From assembly GCA_035288865.1 (NCBI GenBank), contig DATDZA010000018.1:20411-84410 (forward strand): 64,000 nt of DNA, given 5' to 3'. Position 1 is the first letter of the stretch. Each line of letters begins with the position of its first letter. Below, piece after piece: positions 33,893 through 42,199 of this stretch. The stretch is from GCA-2688775 sp035288865. Its GTDB lineage: Archaea > Nanobdellota > Nanobdellia > Woesearchaeales > GW2011-AR4. The notes under the pieces were generated by a model. The model saw nothing but the letters and a program-made list of their open reading frames with translations. It made no database searches and was not told where the DNA came from. The position numbers were made by a program, and so were the translations under genes.

Positions 33893-34846
33893 CTAATCCT
33901 CTACTCTCCTATGGAATTCTATAGCTTTTTTGAGCCCGTCATCAAGATTTGTTTTTGGCTTCCATCCAAATGTTTTTTTTGCCTTTGAAATTTCAAAATA
34001 AAAACTTCCCAATTCAAAATCCGAAATTTCATTCGGGAAAGGGACAAGCTTGAATTTACCGGACTTGCACATTGATATTATTTTTTCAGCAACTTCCTTC
34101 AAAGTCACTTTTATGCCGGAGCCGGCATTGAAAATTCCGTCTTCGTGGCCTGAATTTATTATTTTAATTATCAAGTCAATTAAATCATCAATGTACACAA
34201 GGTCTTTGATATCTTTCCCGTATCCGTTTACATAGAAAGTTTCATTTTTTAGTGCCATTTTTATGAACTTGTCCAGCACGCTGTACGTTTGTTCGCCGCT
34301 CAGGCTTGGCCCATAAACCTGCGATAGCCTTATTATTACTGACTTAAGTCCAAACGCACGTCTGTATAACTCACAATAGCCCTCTGCTGCCTGCTTGTTT
34401 ATACCATACAATGATATTGGTTTTTTGCAGTAATCTTCTTTAACGGGCTGCTTGGGATCCTTTACTATTCCAAACTGCGCCCTAGTGCCGAAGAAAATAT
34501 ATTTTGAATTTTTATTTATTTTTCTTCTTGCCTCAAGCACATTAATCTGGCCTTTGCAGTTTATATCAAGATCATCGTAAGGATTAAATATCGGCCCGTG
34601 ATTGACAACAGAAGCAAGGTTAATTACAATATCTTTTCCCCCCACTGCGCTTTCAACCGATTTGTAATTGCAAATATTCCCTTCAATAAACTTTATATTT
34701 TTTGCAAAGCCAAGTTTTTTGATTTTAGAAGAATCTTTTGAGAATATAACTACTTCCTGCTCTAGCTCAACAAGCTTTTTTGCAAGGTGGAGCCCTATGA
34801 AGCCTGCACCACCGATTAAAAGAATTTTTTTGTTTTTTAGTCTCAT
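33893..34846 (-). CDS. NAD-dependent sugar epimerase/dehydratase
   Basis: 317 residues, extended SDR. NAD site IGGAGFIGLHLA, NLASVVNHGP, and the catalytic YGINK (Tyr/Lys). The active-site Ser/Thr is in GTRAQFG rather than the usual S-S/T-x-x-YG. The C terminus FGWKPKTNLDDGLKKAI is typical. The substrate is not readable; a UDP-glucose-4-epimerase- or reductase-like role is possible. It is 1 bp upstream of rmlB, so it probably works on the same dTDP-sugar series. Confidence 0.75.
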   Translation of the reverse strand: MRLKNKKILLIGGAGFIGLHLAKKLVELEQEVVIFSKDSSKIKKLGFAKNIKFIEGNICNYKSVESAVGGKDIVINLASVVNHGPIFNPYDDLDINCKGQINVLEARRKINKNSKYIFFGTRAQFGIVKDPKQPVKEDYCKKPISLYGINKQAAEGYCELYRRAFGLKSVIIRLSQVYGPSLSGEQTYSVLDKFIKMALKNETFYVNGYGKDIKDLVYIDDLIDLIIKIINSGHEDGIFNAGSGIKVTLKEVAEKIISMCKSGKFKLVPFPNEISDFELGSFYFEISKAKKTFGWKPKTNLDDGLKKAIEFHRRVED

Positions 34847-34905
34847 TTTATGATTTACTTAAGTTTTTTACTGAGCTATTTTTAGGCGGGAACCATAAAC
34901 GGTGA

Positions 34906-35754
34906 TTATTTCTTAAAATTATAAAGAGCATCGGTAATGTATCTATGGCGCTCCATATTGTAATAAAAAGCCAAAATCCATATTAATTTTGCAATAAATA
35001 ATACTAACAAATATGGCACAATAAACCCCACCACTGAGATTGGATAGTCCATTTTGTTTCTAAAAATATACTCCGTTAATGTTAAGATGATTAGTATAGG
35101 GCAGGAGAAATATGCTGAATAAAATAGGCCGTTGAATGGGTAAATCCCGAATAGCTTATGGATTATGCTTGTCTTAGACCACACGATCTTTTTTTGAGTA
35201 TTCCATAATAATCTGCCCATCACTGGCCTGTAATTTTTTAGTGGCATACCCATTTCCATCATGCCGGTTTTTATTGATGACCTCATTGCGTAAGTTATAG
35301 AATGTTCTAAAGTTATAATCAGGGTGATGGCCAATCCCAGGTATAAATATAATCCATTGCTGTAAATTTTTGAGAGGCCAACACCAATTCCAGTACCAAA
35401 GCATATAGACCAAACGTAATGGCTCATCTCATCGAAGAAGATACCCTCAAAACTTTTTTGATTAAGTATTCTTGCGATGTCCCCGTCTGAGCTGTCTAGA
35501 GTATAAAATAAAAAAAATAATGCAATCCCGACTGCGAAATAAATATATGTGCCTAAGGATAAGAATATGTAGCCCAAAACTCCCAAGAGATACGTGAATA
35601 GGGTTAGCTTGTTTGGTGTAGCGCCTAATTTTATCAGAATATATGTAAACGGAAGAGAAATTTTAACATATATTGTGTTCCCCTTTTTCTTTGATTTTAT
35701 ATCCGCTTCCTGCCTCGCTGCTAAATCTTTAAATGAAATATTCTTGCTCGTCAT
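34906..35754 (-). CDS. CDP-alcohol phosphotransferase family membrane protein
   Basis: 282 residues with about six hydrophobic segments. The motif DSSDGDIAR then G-x3-D-x3-H keeps the first three acids of the CDP-alcohol phosphotransferase family, but the fourth is His, as in the other copy at 18327-19193. It would transfer a phosphoryl-alcohol from a CDP-alcohol to an acceptor in the membrane. Two LicC-like cytidylyltransferases at 43530-44282 and 48848-49555 could supply the donors, an inference from co-occurrence in the island. Confidence 0.78.
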   Translation of the reverse strand: MTSKNISFKDLAARQEADIKSKKKGNTIYVKISLPFTYILIKLGATPNKLTLFTYLLGVLGYIFLSLGTYIYFAVGIALFFLFYTLDSSDGDIARILNQKSFEGIFFDEMSHYVWSICFGTGIGVGLSKIYSNGLYLYLGLAITLIITLEHSITYAMRSSIKTGMMEMGMPLKNYRPVMGRLLWNTQKKIVWSKTSIIHKLFGIYPFNGLFYSAYFSCPILIILTLTEYIFRNKMDYPISVVGFIVPYLLVLFIAKLIWILAFYYNMERHRYITDALYNFKK

Positions 35755-35819
35755 TTATCTAATAATCAATGTAATCTATTTAAATCTTTACCTCTAAAAT
35801 AATTACTTTATTACCGCAA

Positions 35820-35829
35820 CTTATTTATA
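35820..35829 (+). promoter_or_regulatory. TATA box of the asparagine-synthase-like gene
   Basis: TTATTTATAT is centred about 27 bp before the ATG at 35852, predicting a leaderless mRNA. Confidence 0.45.
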
Positions 35830-35851
35830 TGCTGCTGTACTTAATTAGTTT

Positions 35852-37726
35852 ATGTGCGGAATATGCGGTTTCAATTTTGAGGATCCGAAGCTTGCCAAAG
35901 TGATGAATGATTCCATAAGCCACAGGGGTCCGGATTCCGATGGAGTTTACACAGACAAAGGGATTTCTCTTGGCAACAGGAGGTTGAAAATAATTGATTT
36001 GTCAGCCAACGGCAGAATGCCCATGGCAAATATAGAAGGAAATTTGATAATAACTTTTAATGGAGAAATTTACAATTTCCAGAAAATCAGAGACCAATTG
36101 GAAAAAAAAAGGCATAAATTTAATTCCCACTCAGATACGGAAGTTATTTTATACGCTTATCAAGAATACGGAAGCAAATGCCTGGGACTGTTCAATGGGG
36201 ATTTTGCATTTGCAATATGGGATTCACAAAAAAAAGAATTATTTCTTGCTAGGGACAGGATTGGGATAAAGCCGCTGTATTATTACAATAAAGATGGCAA
36301 ATTTATCTTTGCGTCTGAAATAAAAGCGATACTTCAGCACAAGGATGTCAAGCGGGCTGTCAATGAAAATTGCCTGAGGCAAATTATTCTTTATGCCTAT
36401 CCAATAAGGGAAGAAACTCTGATTGAGAATATAATGGAGTTAAAGCCCGGGCATTTTCTCATCGTAAAAAACAACAAAATAAAGATTGAGAAATATTGGG
36501 ATTTGCAAGCAAATGAAACAAACAAGACAGAAAATTTCTACAAAAAAACTGTCCAGCACCTGCTTTCTGAGTCGGTTAAAAGAAGAATGGTGGCCGATGT
36601 CCCATTGGGAGTATCACTATCCGGCGGCATTGATTCAAGCGTTCTTGTTGCGATGGCTAGCAGGCACAGCAAAGAGCCGGTGAAGACATTTACCGTAGGC
36701 TTTGGCGCAAATGATGAAGACTGCAGGCATGCGAGGATAATTGCTGACCACTTTGGAACAGACCATAGAGAAATTCATCTTGAATATGGAGACATGACAA
36801 AAGCTTTGGTCAAAGTGCTGTGGCACATGGAAATTCCAATTTCAAGGCCCGCAATGACCCCTCTTTATTATCTCTACAACAAAATAAGAGAGAAACTCAC
36901 CGTCAGCTTAGCCGGGGAAGGTTCGGACGAGATTTTTGCCGGATACAATCGATATGATGCATACACCAAATTACCAAAGCCCGGCGAGGTAAAAGATAAA
37001 ACCTATTACGATCAGTTAAAAGAAAAAATAAGCATGCCCCTTAACAAAAAAATAGAATATGTATCTTCAGGAGTTTTCAACAAGGATAAAAAGAAATTTT
37101 TTGGCAACAAGTTATTGAAAATCCCAAAAAATATCAATGTTATGAACACTTTTGGGCCTTACCTGAAAAACACAAAAAACGATGGAAAACAGCTTAACAA
37201 GACACTGCTTTACGAACTCAAGACGGAAATACCTTATTTCCACTGCAACAAGCTGGACAAGCTTAGCATGGCAAATTCTCACGAGGTAAGAGTGCCATAC
37301 CTTGATCACACTCTTGTCGAGTTTGCCATGACAATACCGTCGGAATACAAATTTTACGGCGCAGGGAAAAAAATAATCCTGCAAAAAATTGCCAATGAGC
37401 TGCTTCCGAGGGAAGTTGCAAAAAGAAGAAAAATGCCGATGGCAGTCCCATTGCATGATTTTTTCAATAAAGAATTTATTGATATTGCAGACAATTTGCT
37501 TTCAGAACCGCAGATTAAGAAAAGAGAATATTATAAAATACCGGGAGTCAGGAAACTGGTAAGCAATATAAAACAAAACAAAGTTGTATTAGATAAAAAT
37601 AATGTGACCGAAGACAATGCTTACAGGCAGCTTTTGTTTTTTACAAACTTGGAGTTGTGGATAAAATTATTTATTGAGAATGATAACTTCAGAAACCCTG
37701 ACCTTGATATTAATTCTTATTTGTGA
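35852..37726 (+). CDS. asnB: Glutamine-dependent asparagine synthase-like amidotransferase
   Basis: 624 residues. Met1-Cys2 (MCGICGF) gives the Ntn glutaminase nucleophile; SHRGPDSDG and FNGEIYN are the class II glutaminase segments; the synthetase half has the pyrophosphate loop SLSGGIDSS at about residue 253 and GEGSDEIFAGY. It makes asparagine from aspartate, or amidates another carboxylate. In surface-glycan loci such enzymes often amidate hexuronic acids, and the island encodes two routes to uronic acids (UDP-glucuronate and UDP-ManNAcA), so that role is plausible but inferred. Confidence 0.88.
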   Translation: MCGICGFNFEDPKLAKVMNDSISHRGPDSDGVYTDKGISLGNRRLKIIDLSANGRMPMANIEGNLIITFNGEIYNFQKIRDQLEKKRHKFNSHSDTEVILYAYQEYGSKCLGLFNGDFAFAIWDSQKKELFLARDRIGIKPLYYYNKDGKFIFASEIKAILQHKDVKRAVNENCLRQIILYAYPIREETLIENIMELKPGHFLIVKNNKIKIEKYWDLQANETNKTENFYKKTVQHLLSESVKRRMVADVPLGVSLSGGIDSSVLVAMASRHSKEPVKTFTVGFGANDEDCRHARIIADHFGTDHREIHLEYGDMTKALVKVLWHMEIPISRPAMTPLYYLYNKIREKLTVSLAGEGSDEIFAGYNRYDAYTKLPKPGEVKDKTYYDQLKEKISMPLNKKIEYVSSGVFNKDKKKFFGNKLLKIPKNINVMNTFGPYLKNTKNDGKQLNKTLLYELKTEIPYFHCNKLDKLSMANSHEVRVPYLDHTLVEFAMTIPSEYKFYGAGKKIILQKIANELLPREVAKRRKMPMAVPLHDFFNKEFIDIADNLLSEPQIKKREYYKIPGVRKLVSNIKQNKVVLDKNNVTEDNAYRQLLFFTNLELWIKLFIENDNFRNPDLDINSYL

Positions 37727-37805
37727 TAGAGAATAACATAAACTTTTGGCAAACAAAATTATAAAACTTATTATACAACGCCTATAGCTTCTTTCGTTTT
37801 ATATT

Positions 37806-38612
37806 TCATAAAGGTATCTCTTTAATCCTTGTCTTGCTTGATTTTATCCCCACACCAACCCAATTCTCGCCAAATAATCTCTCCAGCTTTAATATATCTA
37901 TAAGTTTTGCTATCGGCTTTGGAAATAGTGTCATGCCAAATGCTTTGCTTTTGTAATCAAAGAAAACCCCCATCCTATACTTTGTTGCTTTAATCTTGTA
38001 AGGAAACAATTTTTCAAATTGCCTTTTTGAATAGACTTTTAGCAACGGAGCTCCCCATTCTTCCGTATTTTTATCTTTTTTTGATTCTGACATGAATCTA
38101 AAATAAAATTTCCTAAAAATGTAATGCTTCCATCCTTTTGCATACAGATGAATTAAAATCTTGCCATTAGGTCTTAGAACTCTATATGCCTCCCTTATTG
38201 CTTTTTCCGTATCTGGAGTATGATGCAGCACGCCAAGAGAATAAACAAAATCAAAAGTATTATCCTCAAAAGGCAGGTTTTCTGCATCGGCTTGAATGAA
38301 AGTGCCTTTTAAATTATAAATATCAAATCGCCTTTTTGTTATTTTTATTGCAGTTTCTGTTAAATCTATTCCAGTTACTATTGCTCCGTTCTTGGCAAAC
38401 TGAAGTATATCAGTTCCACCTCCGCAGCCTATCTCTAAGACTTTCTTTCCTTTCCACTTATCCCATTTCAGAATTTCTGGAAAATACTTGTAATAAATTT
38501 CATATCTTTTTTGCTCCTGTTCATCAAAATAAGGTTTTGTATTAATCTTTTTGCTTGAATAAGCATCCTGCGGAAGATGGTTCTCCCACCAGTTCTTTAT
38601 TTTTGTTTTCAT
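37806..38612 (-). CDS. SAM-dependent methyltransferase (class I)
   Basis: 268 residues. Motif I is VLEIGCGGGTDILQF; GIDLTETAI, AENLPFEDNTFDFVYSLGVLHH (motifs II-III) and VLRPNGKILIHLY follow, the UbiE/MenG-type layout. The N terminus (MKTKIKNWWENHLPQDAY) is duplicated upstream by an 81-bp tandem repeat that also covers the 3' end of the GAPDH-like gene. Before that duplication the gene would have started about 19 bp after the GAPDH stop, so it probably belonged to the GAPDH/cyclase operon. Substrate unknown. Confidence 0.82.
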   Translation of the reverse strand: MKTKIKNWWENHLPQDAYSSKKINTKPYFDEQEQKRYEIYYKYFPEILKWDKWKGKKVLEIGCGGGTDILQFAKNGAIVTGIDLTETAIKITKRRFDIYNLKGTFIQADAENLPFEDNTFDFVYSLGVLHHTPDTEKAIREAYRVLRPNGKILIHLYAKGWKHYIFRKFYFRFMSESKKDKNTEEWGAPLLKVYSKRQFEKLFPYKIKATKYRMGVFFDYKSKAFGMTLFPKPIAKLIDILKLERLFGENWVGVGIKSSKTRIKEIPL

Positions 38613-38739
38613 CTTCTGTCATCTTAAACTGTTATTTATCTTTTTCAAACAATGAATTTTATTCTCCCACCAGTTCTTTATTTTTGTTTTCATCTTCTGT
38701 CATCTTAAACTGTTACTTGTCTTTTTCAAACAATGAATT
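38581..38739. repeat. Tandem duplication, 81-bp period, across a gene junction
   Basis: Two 78-bp copies (38581-38658 and 38662-38739) differ at only two positions (TTATTTATC versus TTACTTGTC). Each contains the start of the methyltransferase and the end of the GAPDH-like gene on the minus strand. The duplication is recent, judging by the near identity. The real genes use the outer copies: the methyltransferase starts in the left copy (ATG at 38612) and the GAPDH ends in the right one. In the right copy the duplicated ATG (38693) opens a 24-codon dead-end frame. Confidence 0.9.
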
Positions 38740-39759
38740 AATCAAGTCAATAACCCTGCAGCTGTAACCCCACTCGTTGTCGTACCATAAAATTAATTTT
38801 AAATAATTGCCACTGTTTATTGTTGTCCATCTTTGGTCTATAATTGCAGAGTACTCGCTTCCCTTGAAATCAATAGAGACAAGGGGGTCATAATTGTTAT
38901 AGAATATATTGAATTTTTGCTTTTTCGCCGCATTTTCAAACAACGATCTAATTTCATCGACAGTAGTTTTTTTCCCTAGTTTTACTGATATATCGGATGA
39001 AGACACAGTAGCAGTGGGCACCCTGTATGAAAACGAATCAAACTTTCCCTTGAGGAATTTCAGCACTTTGCAGGCTGCCTCGACTGTCGTAGTGGGCTTT
39101 GGCAGCAGTGAAAACGTGCTTGCGCGCCCGAAAATATAATTGGAGTATATGTGGCCCGGATATGAAAAGGAAGGGCTCGGGCCGTCAAGAAGATTTTGGT
39201 ACTGGAGCCAGGGATGCAGCGTCGTGATAAAACCGTGCTCTACCCCAAATTCCTGGTTCAGTACATTCATAACCGGCCCGAAGGCATTCGCATCACAAAT
39301 GCTGTTTGAAATCACAAAATCTTTCTTGACATCAATATCATCTTCGTTTATGCCCACGATTACTGACTTGTCAACCAGTTTTTCTTCCGGGGAATGAGTC
39401 AATATAACCTGCCTGACCTTATTTTTTAAGTTTCTCGCCTTAACAACGTTTTCGTGAACACCGGAAGCATCAATTACCCTTGTTATGCCGTGCAAATCCC
39501 AGGGAACTTCATCAATATTATTTTCGTGATAGATTAAAATTTTCTTTCCATTTACAACCATACCGGTCTGATTGGACTTGATATCCTGCTTTAGTATGCC
39601 GTACAAGGAATCATATTTTAATTGATAAGCAATATTGTTGTTGTCCGGATTTATGTCGTTAATTACTACAACATCAAAATCCCTGCTCTCCAGAACTTTC
39701 CTGAACACAGCCCTGCCGATGCGCCCGAATCCGTTGATGCCAACAAGTTTATTAACCAT
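38713..39759 (-). CDS. Divergent bacterial-type GAPDH homologue
   Basis: 348 residues. NAD motif GINGFGRIG; catalytic Cys155 in SNSICDANAFGP (family SNASCTTNCLAP) and His182 in TTLHPWLQYQNLLDG; the C-terminal WYDNEWGYSCRV is classical. The region after His182 (YPGHIYSNYIFGRASTFSLLPKP) departs strongly from glycolytic GAPDH (family RAAALNIIPTSTGAA), so the phosphate sites and substrate may differ. It would oxidise a phosphorylated aldehyde or act on a related substrate. It has its own TATA box at 39781-39790 and is the last gene of the cyclase cluster. Confidence 0.78.
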   Translation of the reverse strand: MVNKLVGINGFGRIGRAVFRKVLESRDFDVVVINDINPDNNNIAYQLKYDSLYGILKQDIKSNQTGMVVNGKKILIYHENNIDEVPWDLHGITRVIDASGVHENVVKARNLKNKVRQVILTHSPEEKLVDKSVIVGINEDDIDVKKDFVISNSICDANAFGPVMNVLNQEFGVEHGFITTLHPWLQYQNLLDGPSPSFSYPGHIYSNYIFGRASTFSLLPKPTTTVEAACKVLKFLKGKFDSFSYRVPTATVSSSDISVKLGKKTTVDEIRSLFENAAKKQKFNIFYNNYDPLVSIDFKGSEYSAIIDQRWTTINSGNYLKLILWYDNEWGYSCRVIDLINSLFEKDK

Positions 39760-39780
39760 ACAATTTGGTATGCCCCGGGC

Positions 39781-39790
39781 ATTTAAAAAT
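39781..39790 (-). promoter_or_regulatory. TATA box of the GAPDH-like gene
   Basis: Minus-strand ATTTTTAAAT centred about 26 bp before the ATG at 39759, suggesting the gene also has a promoter separate from the upstream genes. Confidence 0.45.
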
Positions 39791-39804
39791 ATTCCTAAAT
39801 TCCT

Positions 39805-40248
39805 TTAAACATATTTTTCTATAGATATAAATTCGAGATTATTTGAATCATTATCTTTTGCATAAACCACAAGCCTTCCCCTGTTTGGCCCTTTGGGAAT
39901 TATCTGCGGCCTGCCGGCAAGTTTCACTTTATTTTTTTTGAGCTTATTCATAAGACTCATAAATCCATCAACATTAAAACAAATGTGTGCGCTGCCAATG
40001 TTGCAGGTTGCCGTGTCCAGCTTCTTGCCTTTCGGTGATAAATATTGGATAAGCTCTATCGAGCAATTGTTGCCGGATAGATAAGCAATTTTCAACTCAG
40101 CTTTTGGTATCCCGGTCACTTTTTCTGAGAACTTTGAATCTCGCATTGAAATATCCATCAGCCTAAGCCCAAGAATATCTTTATAAAATTTTACAGAGTT
40201 GTCCAGGCTGCGCACAGTAAAACTCAAGTGATTCACGCTTGTAATCAT
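39805..40248 (-). CDS. VOC/glyoxalase superfamily protein, possible epimerase
   Basis: 147 residues with two VOC beta-alpha-beta-beta-beta modules. Metal ligands expected for the family are visible: His7 (VNHLSF), Glu65 (CSIELIQY), His88 (GSAHICF) and Glu139 (NNLEFISIE). VOC proteins include glyoxalase I, methylmalonyl-CoA epimerase and the cyclitol epimerases (ValD/CetB type) of C7N-aminocyclitol pathways. It lies 1 bp downstream of the DHQ-synthase-like cyclase gene, which fits the epimerase reading. Confidence 0.72.
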   Translation of the reverse strand: MITSVNHLSFTVRSLDNSVKFYKDILGLRLMDISMRDSKFSEKVTGIPKAELKIAYLSGNNCSIELIQYLSPKGKKLDTATCNIGSAHICFNVDGFMSLMNKLKKNKVKLAGRPQIIPKGPNRGRLVVYAKDNDSNNLEFISIEKYV

Positions 40249-40249
40249 C

Positions 40250-41386
40250 TTAATAATCCAACTCCTCTTTTTTTATATAATTTGCGCAGTCTTCTATCAA
40301 ATAATCATAAGTTTCGATGAACTCCCCCAAGAACGCTCTTACAAAATCCGGAGTGGTCCTATAGAAAGGAACGCCTTTTTTGGAATAAGGCCGTGCAATG
40401 CCGTTAATCAAAACAAGATTGATGCCCGTGCTCGAAGACTTTTTGTCCCTCATCATGAAATTAACAAGATTATCCACATTAATATTCCGGTCAATATATA
40501 TATTCAATCCCAATTCTTTCATCAGGCTTATTATGCGCTGAACAGATTTAGAATCAATAATGCCGAGTTTTTTTGAAAAATGCAATGACATAACGGTTCC
40601 GGCGCTTATGGCATCTCCATGAAGTATTTCAAAATTTGAAATCTTTTCTATCGCATGGCCAAAGGTGTGGCCAAGATTGCTCGCGAGAGGATTTATTTTT
40701 CTTATTTTTATTCTAGTCTCTGAAGCTAATTTTATTATATTCATAAGCAAATTGGGAGATGGTTTTTTTGAATATAGTCGCATCATGCCTATCAGCCTTG
40801 ACGAGCCAAGAAGCCCGTATTTAAAAATTTCAGAATATCCCTGCCTTAAATGATATCTAGAATTTGTGCTGAGAAAATTGATGTTGTTGTATACTTTTAA
40901 GGGATAATAAAAAGTTCCAAGGAGATTTTTTGAATTTGAAGTATTAAGGCACGTCTTGCCTGCCGTTGAAGCATCAATCTGCCCAATAAGCGTTGTTGGG
41001 ATGGCATAAAACGGCATGGCCCTCATGTAAGTGGAGCATGTGAAGCTTACAAGGTCTATTACTATACCGCCGCCAATGGCGATAACAAGGTCGGATAGAT
41101 TGGACTTGTGCTTTTCAAGAAAATCCACAAGCTTAGGGTAGAAATTGATAGACTTGCTCTGCTCGCTAGCCTCAACCTCAAAGAAGAACATCGGCTTTTT
41201 GTGTGTGTTCAATCCCTTTCGTATTTTGCTGCCCCAAAGCCTACTTACTTCTTCGTCCATTATTACAAAAAATCTTTCAAAGCTGTGGCTGTCAAAATCG
41301 CCAATCCAGGTCATATTTGGGTCGTCATCAATTATAAAATCAATAGTATCCTTTTTTACATAAGTTGTTTTTATGTTCTTTATCAT
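40250..41386 (-). CDS. Dehydroquinate-synthase-like sugar-phosphate cyclase
   Basis: 378 residues. GGGIVID (105-111) binds NAD; Asp138, Lys144 and Asn154 in QIDASTAGKTCLN...KNLLG, Glu186/Lys189 in GYSEIFKYG, His240 and His244 in LGHTFGHAIE, and His256 in LHGDAI cover most catalytic and Zn ligands. The loop between the Lys and LGHT is about 8 residues shorter than in true dehydroquinate synthases and lacks the DE.E..GLR segment that binds the DAHP carboxylate, so it probably uses a different ketose phosphate (like EEVS, DOIS). No other shikimate gene is near. Coupled with the SDR and VOC genes by 1-bp gaps. Confidence 0.72.
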   Translation of the reverse strand: MIKNIKTTYVKKDTIDFIIDDDPNMTWIGDFDSHSFERFFVIMDEEVSRLWGSKIRKGLNTHKKPMFFFEVEASEQSKSINFYPKLVDFLEKHKSNLSDLVIAIGGGIVIDLVSFTCSTYMRAMPFYAIPTTLIGQIDASTAGKTCLNTSNSKNLLGTFYYPLKVYNNINFLSTNSRYHLRQGYSEIFKYGLLGSSRLIGMMRLYSKKPSPNLLMNIIKLASETRIKIRKINPLASNLGHTFGHAIEKISNFEILHGDAISAGTVMSLHFSKKLGIIDSKSVQRIISLMKELGLNIYIDRNINVDNLVNFMMRDKKSSSTGINLVLINGIARPYSKKGVPFYRTTPDFVRAFLGEFIETYDYLIEDCANYIKKEELDY

Positions 41387-41387
41387 A

Positions 41388-42155
41388 TTAAAGTGCGTCC
41401 GTTTGATTCTGGACTAAATATTTTCCGCCGCTTATTTCAATATTTGCGCCCGTTAGATAAGATGCACCATCTGAGCACAGAAAAAGGACGGCCTGTGCAA
41501 CTTCATCTGAGTTGCCATAGCGGCCAAGTGCAATCGCATCGGCAAGATTTTTCTTTTTTCTTATCAGGACTTTGTTCATGTCTGTCTCAATTACGCCGGG
41601 GCAATAGCTGTTGACTCTGATTCCATAGGGGGCAAGCTCAGCTGCCATGCTTTTTGTGATGCTTGCGACACCAGCCTTTGAAGCCGCATATACACAGCTT
41701 CCCACAGAAGGCATGACTGCGGCAAATGAAGATGCATTAATGATAACTCCATTTCGGTTTTTTTTCATGTGCTCGGCGGCAAACAGGGATAAAAAAAACA
41801 GTGATTTTAGGTTTGTTTCAAAAGTCCTATCCCAATGCTCTTCGGTTACTTGCAGCAGTTTTGATTGCAGGCACACTCCGGCATTGTTTACCCAAATGTC
41901 AATTCTTTTCCCATTTTTTGTGTAGCTTTCAATCCAATCTTTTACAGATTTAAGATTTGTTATATCAAGCTGCACAAATTTATAATTATTACCTGCAGGC
42001 TTTTTTGTATTCTGAGGCGATCTTGAGATATTAATGACATTCGCCCCACTTTTGAGGAAGCTTTTAGCTATAGAAAACCCGATTCCTCTGGATGCACCTG
42101 TTATGACTACATTCTTTGCCCTGAAATCGAACTTTATGCCGCTCATATTATTCAT
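41388..42155 (-). CDS. Short-chain dehydrogenase/reductase
   Basis: 255 residues. TGASRGIG (19-26), NNAG (90-93) and the Ser142-Tyr156-Lys160 triad (INASSFAA...YAASKAG) define a classical SDR; the PG-x-E motif YCPGVIETDM follows. It reduces or oxidises a ketone or alcohol with NAD(P). It sits 1 bp upstream of the cyclase gene and has its own TATA box about 25 bp before the ATG, so it leads the SDR-cyclase-VOC unit. Substrate probably the cyclic ketone made by the cyclase, an inference. Confidence 0.82.
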   Translation of the reverse strand: MNNMSGIKFDFRAKNVVITGASRGIGFSIAKSFLKSGANVINISRSPQNTKKPAGNNYKFVQLDITNLKSVKDWIESYTKNGKRIDIWVNNAGVCLQSKLLQVTEEHWDRTFETNLKSLFFLSLFAAEHMKKNRNGVIINASSFAAVMPSVGSCVYAASKAGVASITKSMAAELAPYGIRVNSYCPGVIETDMNKVLIRKKKNLADAIALGRYGNSDEVAQAVLFLCSDGASYLTGANIEISGGKYLVQNQTDAL

Positions 42156-42174
42156 AATTGCAAAAGTTATAGCT

Positions 42175-42184
42175 ATTTAAATAA
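42175..42184 (-). promoter_or_regulatory. TATA box at the head of the SDR-cyclase-VOC unit
   Basis: Minus-strand TTATTTAAAT-type box (plus strand ATTTAAATAA) centred about 25 bp before the ATG at 42155, which predicts a leaderless transcript separate from the upstream kinase gene. Confidence 0.5.
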
Positions 42185-42199
42185 ATTTCTTTTATTTTT

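Noticed and set aside
38628..38693. Frame starting at the duplicated methyltransferase ATG (38693)
   Set aside because: It ends after 24 codons in the duplicated DNA; it is a remnant of the tandem duplication, not a gene.
41108..41614. 168-residue plus-strand frame over the cyclase/SDR junction
   Set aside because: It runs antisense to two well-supported genes and has an improbable composition.
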